A model generated the notes under the pieces. It did not search any database and was not told the DNA's origin. It saw only the letters and a program-made list of their open reading frames with translations. A stretch of DNA of 64,000 nucleotides, from contig JAIVFJ010000063.1 in NCBI GenBank assembly GCA_025765615.1, positions 186,001 through 250,000 on the forward strand. The letters are read 5' to 3'. Both the position numbers and the translations under genes were made by a program. The stretch comes from Zopfochytrium polystomum (lineage: Eukaryota; Chytridiomycota; Chytridiomycetes; Chytridiales; Chytridiaceae). This document shows positions 62,930 to 64,000 of this stretch, piece by piece. Position 1 is the first letter of the stretch. The number at the start of each line of letters is the position of its first letter.

Positions 62930-63677
62930 TCACATTTCTGTACTTTCTACCATGCATAAGTGCTGTGATGGACCGCTGGAGAGTTGATTAGAGAACCGTT
63001 GAGACACAACAAAACTCACTCTGATCAATTTGTAAATCAGCGCCTCTTGCTCCGAATTCTTCAAACCCATGGCCTCTTGCAAACAAAAACCAGGACGAGG
63101 AGTTGTTGTGCCATCGGGCTGTTTCCGCTTACGATTCAATCCAGAGCCAGCCTCGCCTTTTGGCCGCACAATGGACCCATCTGCTGTGGGATTCAAAATG
63201 TGGAGCTCCTGTACTTTAAGGGAGTGACTGAATGAGTGGAGGAATCAACGAAAGAACCCCACTTACAAAACTTTTTGACGTCCACAACAGCATTTGTGGG
63301 GCTTTCCTCTCTTGAGTGCACGATATCTAGTTGACTCGAACCTGCAAGCAAAGAGCGTCACAGACAAATTTTCGAGAAGTCATCGGAGCAAATGAGAAAC
63401 CTGGTATGGGCTCAATAAGCGATTGGGAAGCTGGTACTCCACACCAGAGGGTAACTGTGTTATTCGCTCCAACGGCTCCACCGCTACTTGTTGATGAGAG
63501 AGCCGTAGAAGGAAGGATGGGTGATGGAGGTTGATAGAGATGATCTCTGGATTGCAGGTTGCTCCGTCTGGCTGGTGGGAGCCACCGCCACGACGGTGTT
63601 CGTCGTTGTTGCCATCGTTCTTGGTCTTGTTTGAGCCGGCCAGTACATGCTCGCTGCTGCTGCCGACGCCGCTGCAA
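62930..63677 (-). CDS. Unrecognised multi-exon gene (3' part; 5' end unresolved)
   Basis: Minus-strand exons with consistent phases: one ending at 63401 (QSLIEPIP, donor gtttct), then 63341-63267 (SSQLDIVHSREESPTNAVVD, VKKF), then 63183-63020 (SDGSIVRPKGEAGSGLNRKR, KQPDGTTTPRPGF, QEAMGLKNSEQEALIYKLIR) and possibly 62962-62930. Introns are short (57-83 bp). The basic KRKQPDGTTTPRP stretch could be a nuclear-localisation-type segment (inference). The frame upstream of 63401 is open to about 63677 but changes character, so more exons are likely. No family recognised. Confidence 0.4.
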
Positions 63678-64000
63678 AGGTGTGGCTGAGCCATGGCTTG
63701 TTCAACGTCTCTCTTTGCCGTGGCAAACGACTACGCACTGCCGCCCCCATGTTCCACAGGCTCCTGATCTAGGCGTGCTTGAGCAGCCCGTTGTCCATGA
63801 CAGAGGAAAACTTGAGAGATTAGCGGCGGTGACTGGTTGGCAGTGGCTCGTGCTGAAGATTGGGACTGCAAGTCTGCGCCGTCGCAGACAGCACGTGCAG
63901 CTGTAGTGATTAAGAGGCCAAAAGCAAGAACTGACGCTCCACAACTTTGTTCACAGCGTCCATTCACCTAGGGATTGCTGCGGCTTGTGACAACAACGAA
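63678..64000. other. Right edge; probably 5' exons of the preceding gene
   Basis: Open minus frames with Ala/Gln-rich composition (for example 63731-63967) could be 5' exons, but no splice sites can be chosen with confidence. Confidence 0.3.

Overview
This window looks like nuclear DNA of an early-diverging, probably zoosporic (chytrid-like) fungus. Directly visible are genes split by many short GT-AG introns, a spliceosomal U2 snRNA, eukaryotic tRNA genes (one with an anticodon-loop intron), a mitochondrial ribosomal protein uL14 gene, an MRP-type ABC transporter, a WSC-type wall-sensor-like protein, F-box/WD40 proteins and an intact Ty1/copia retrotransposon. The placement in Chytridiomycota is an inference. 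It rests on the expanded family of ankyrin-like proteins with a repeated V-L-x-W-W-K-x-S-G-L signature and on Reeler-like secreted proteins. Exon structures are my own reading of splice sites and frames, with no transcript data.

Layout. 0-5.5 kb: the 3' end of a helical protein, a solo copia LTR, a dead tRNA-Asn and a broken P-loop GTPase. 5.5-11.2 kb: a WW-ankyrin gene, a 10-exon SAM methyltransferase, mitochondrial uL14 and a small secreted protein. 11.9-16.9 kb: a 12-exon ABCC transporter. 17-26.6 kb: a WW-ankyrin pseudogene, intron-containing tRNA-Asn, the first Reeler-like gene, a ricin-B-fold lectin-like secreted protein, an F-box/WD40 gene and a threonine/proline repeat protein. 28-33.8 kb: three more Reeler-like paralogues in tandem. 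35.5-41 kb: tRNA-Ser and three single-membrane-span proteins, two of them head to head. 40.5-53.2 kb: a segmental duplication, one copy carrying an apparently recent copia insertion (43.3-48.9 kb), around a coiled-coil gene of an unrecognised multicopy family and its broken fragments. 53-64 kb: a frameshifted F-box/WD40 gene, a frameshifted ankyrin gene, U2 snRNA, three compact WW-ankyrin genes, a short F-box-like ORF and a partial unknown gene.

How the genes relate. The 25.9-40.9 kb block is dominated by secreted or membrane proteins with low-complexity Ser/Thr/Ala tails, as expected of cell-surface or wall proteins. The 53-62 kb block is dominated by repeat-domain families (ankyrin-like, F-box/WD40) that appear to be duplicating and decaying locally. 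The copia insertion, solo LTR and segmental duplication show ongoing rearrangement.
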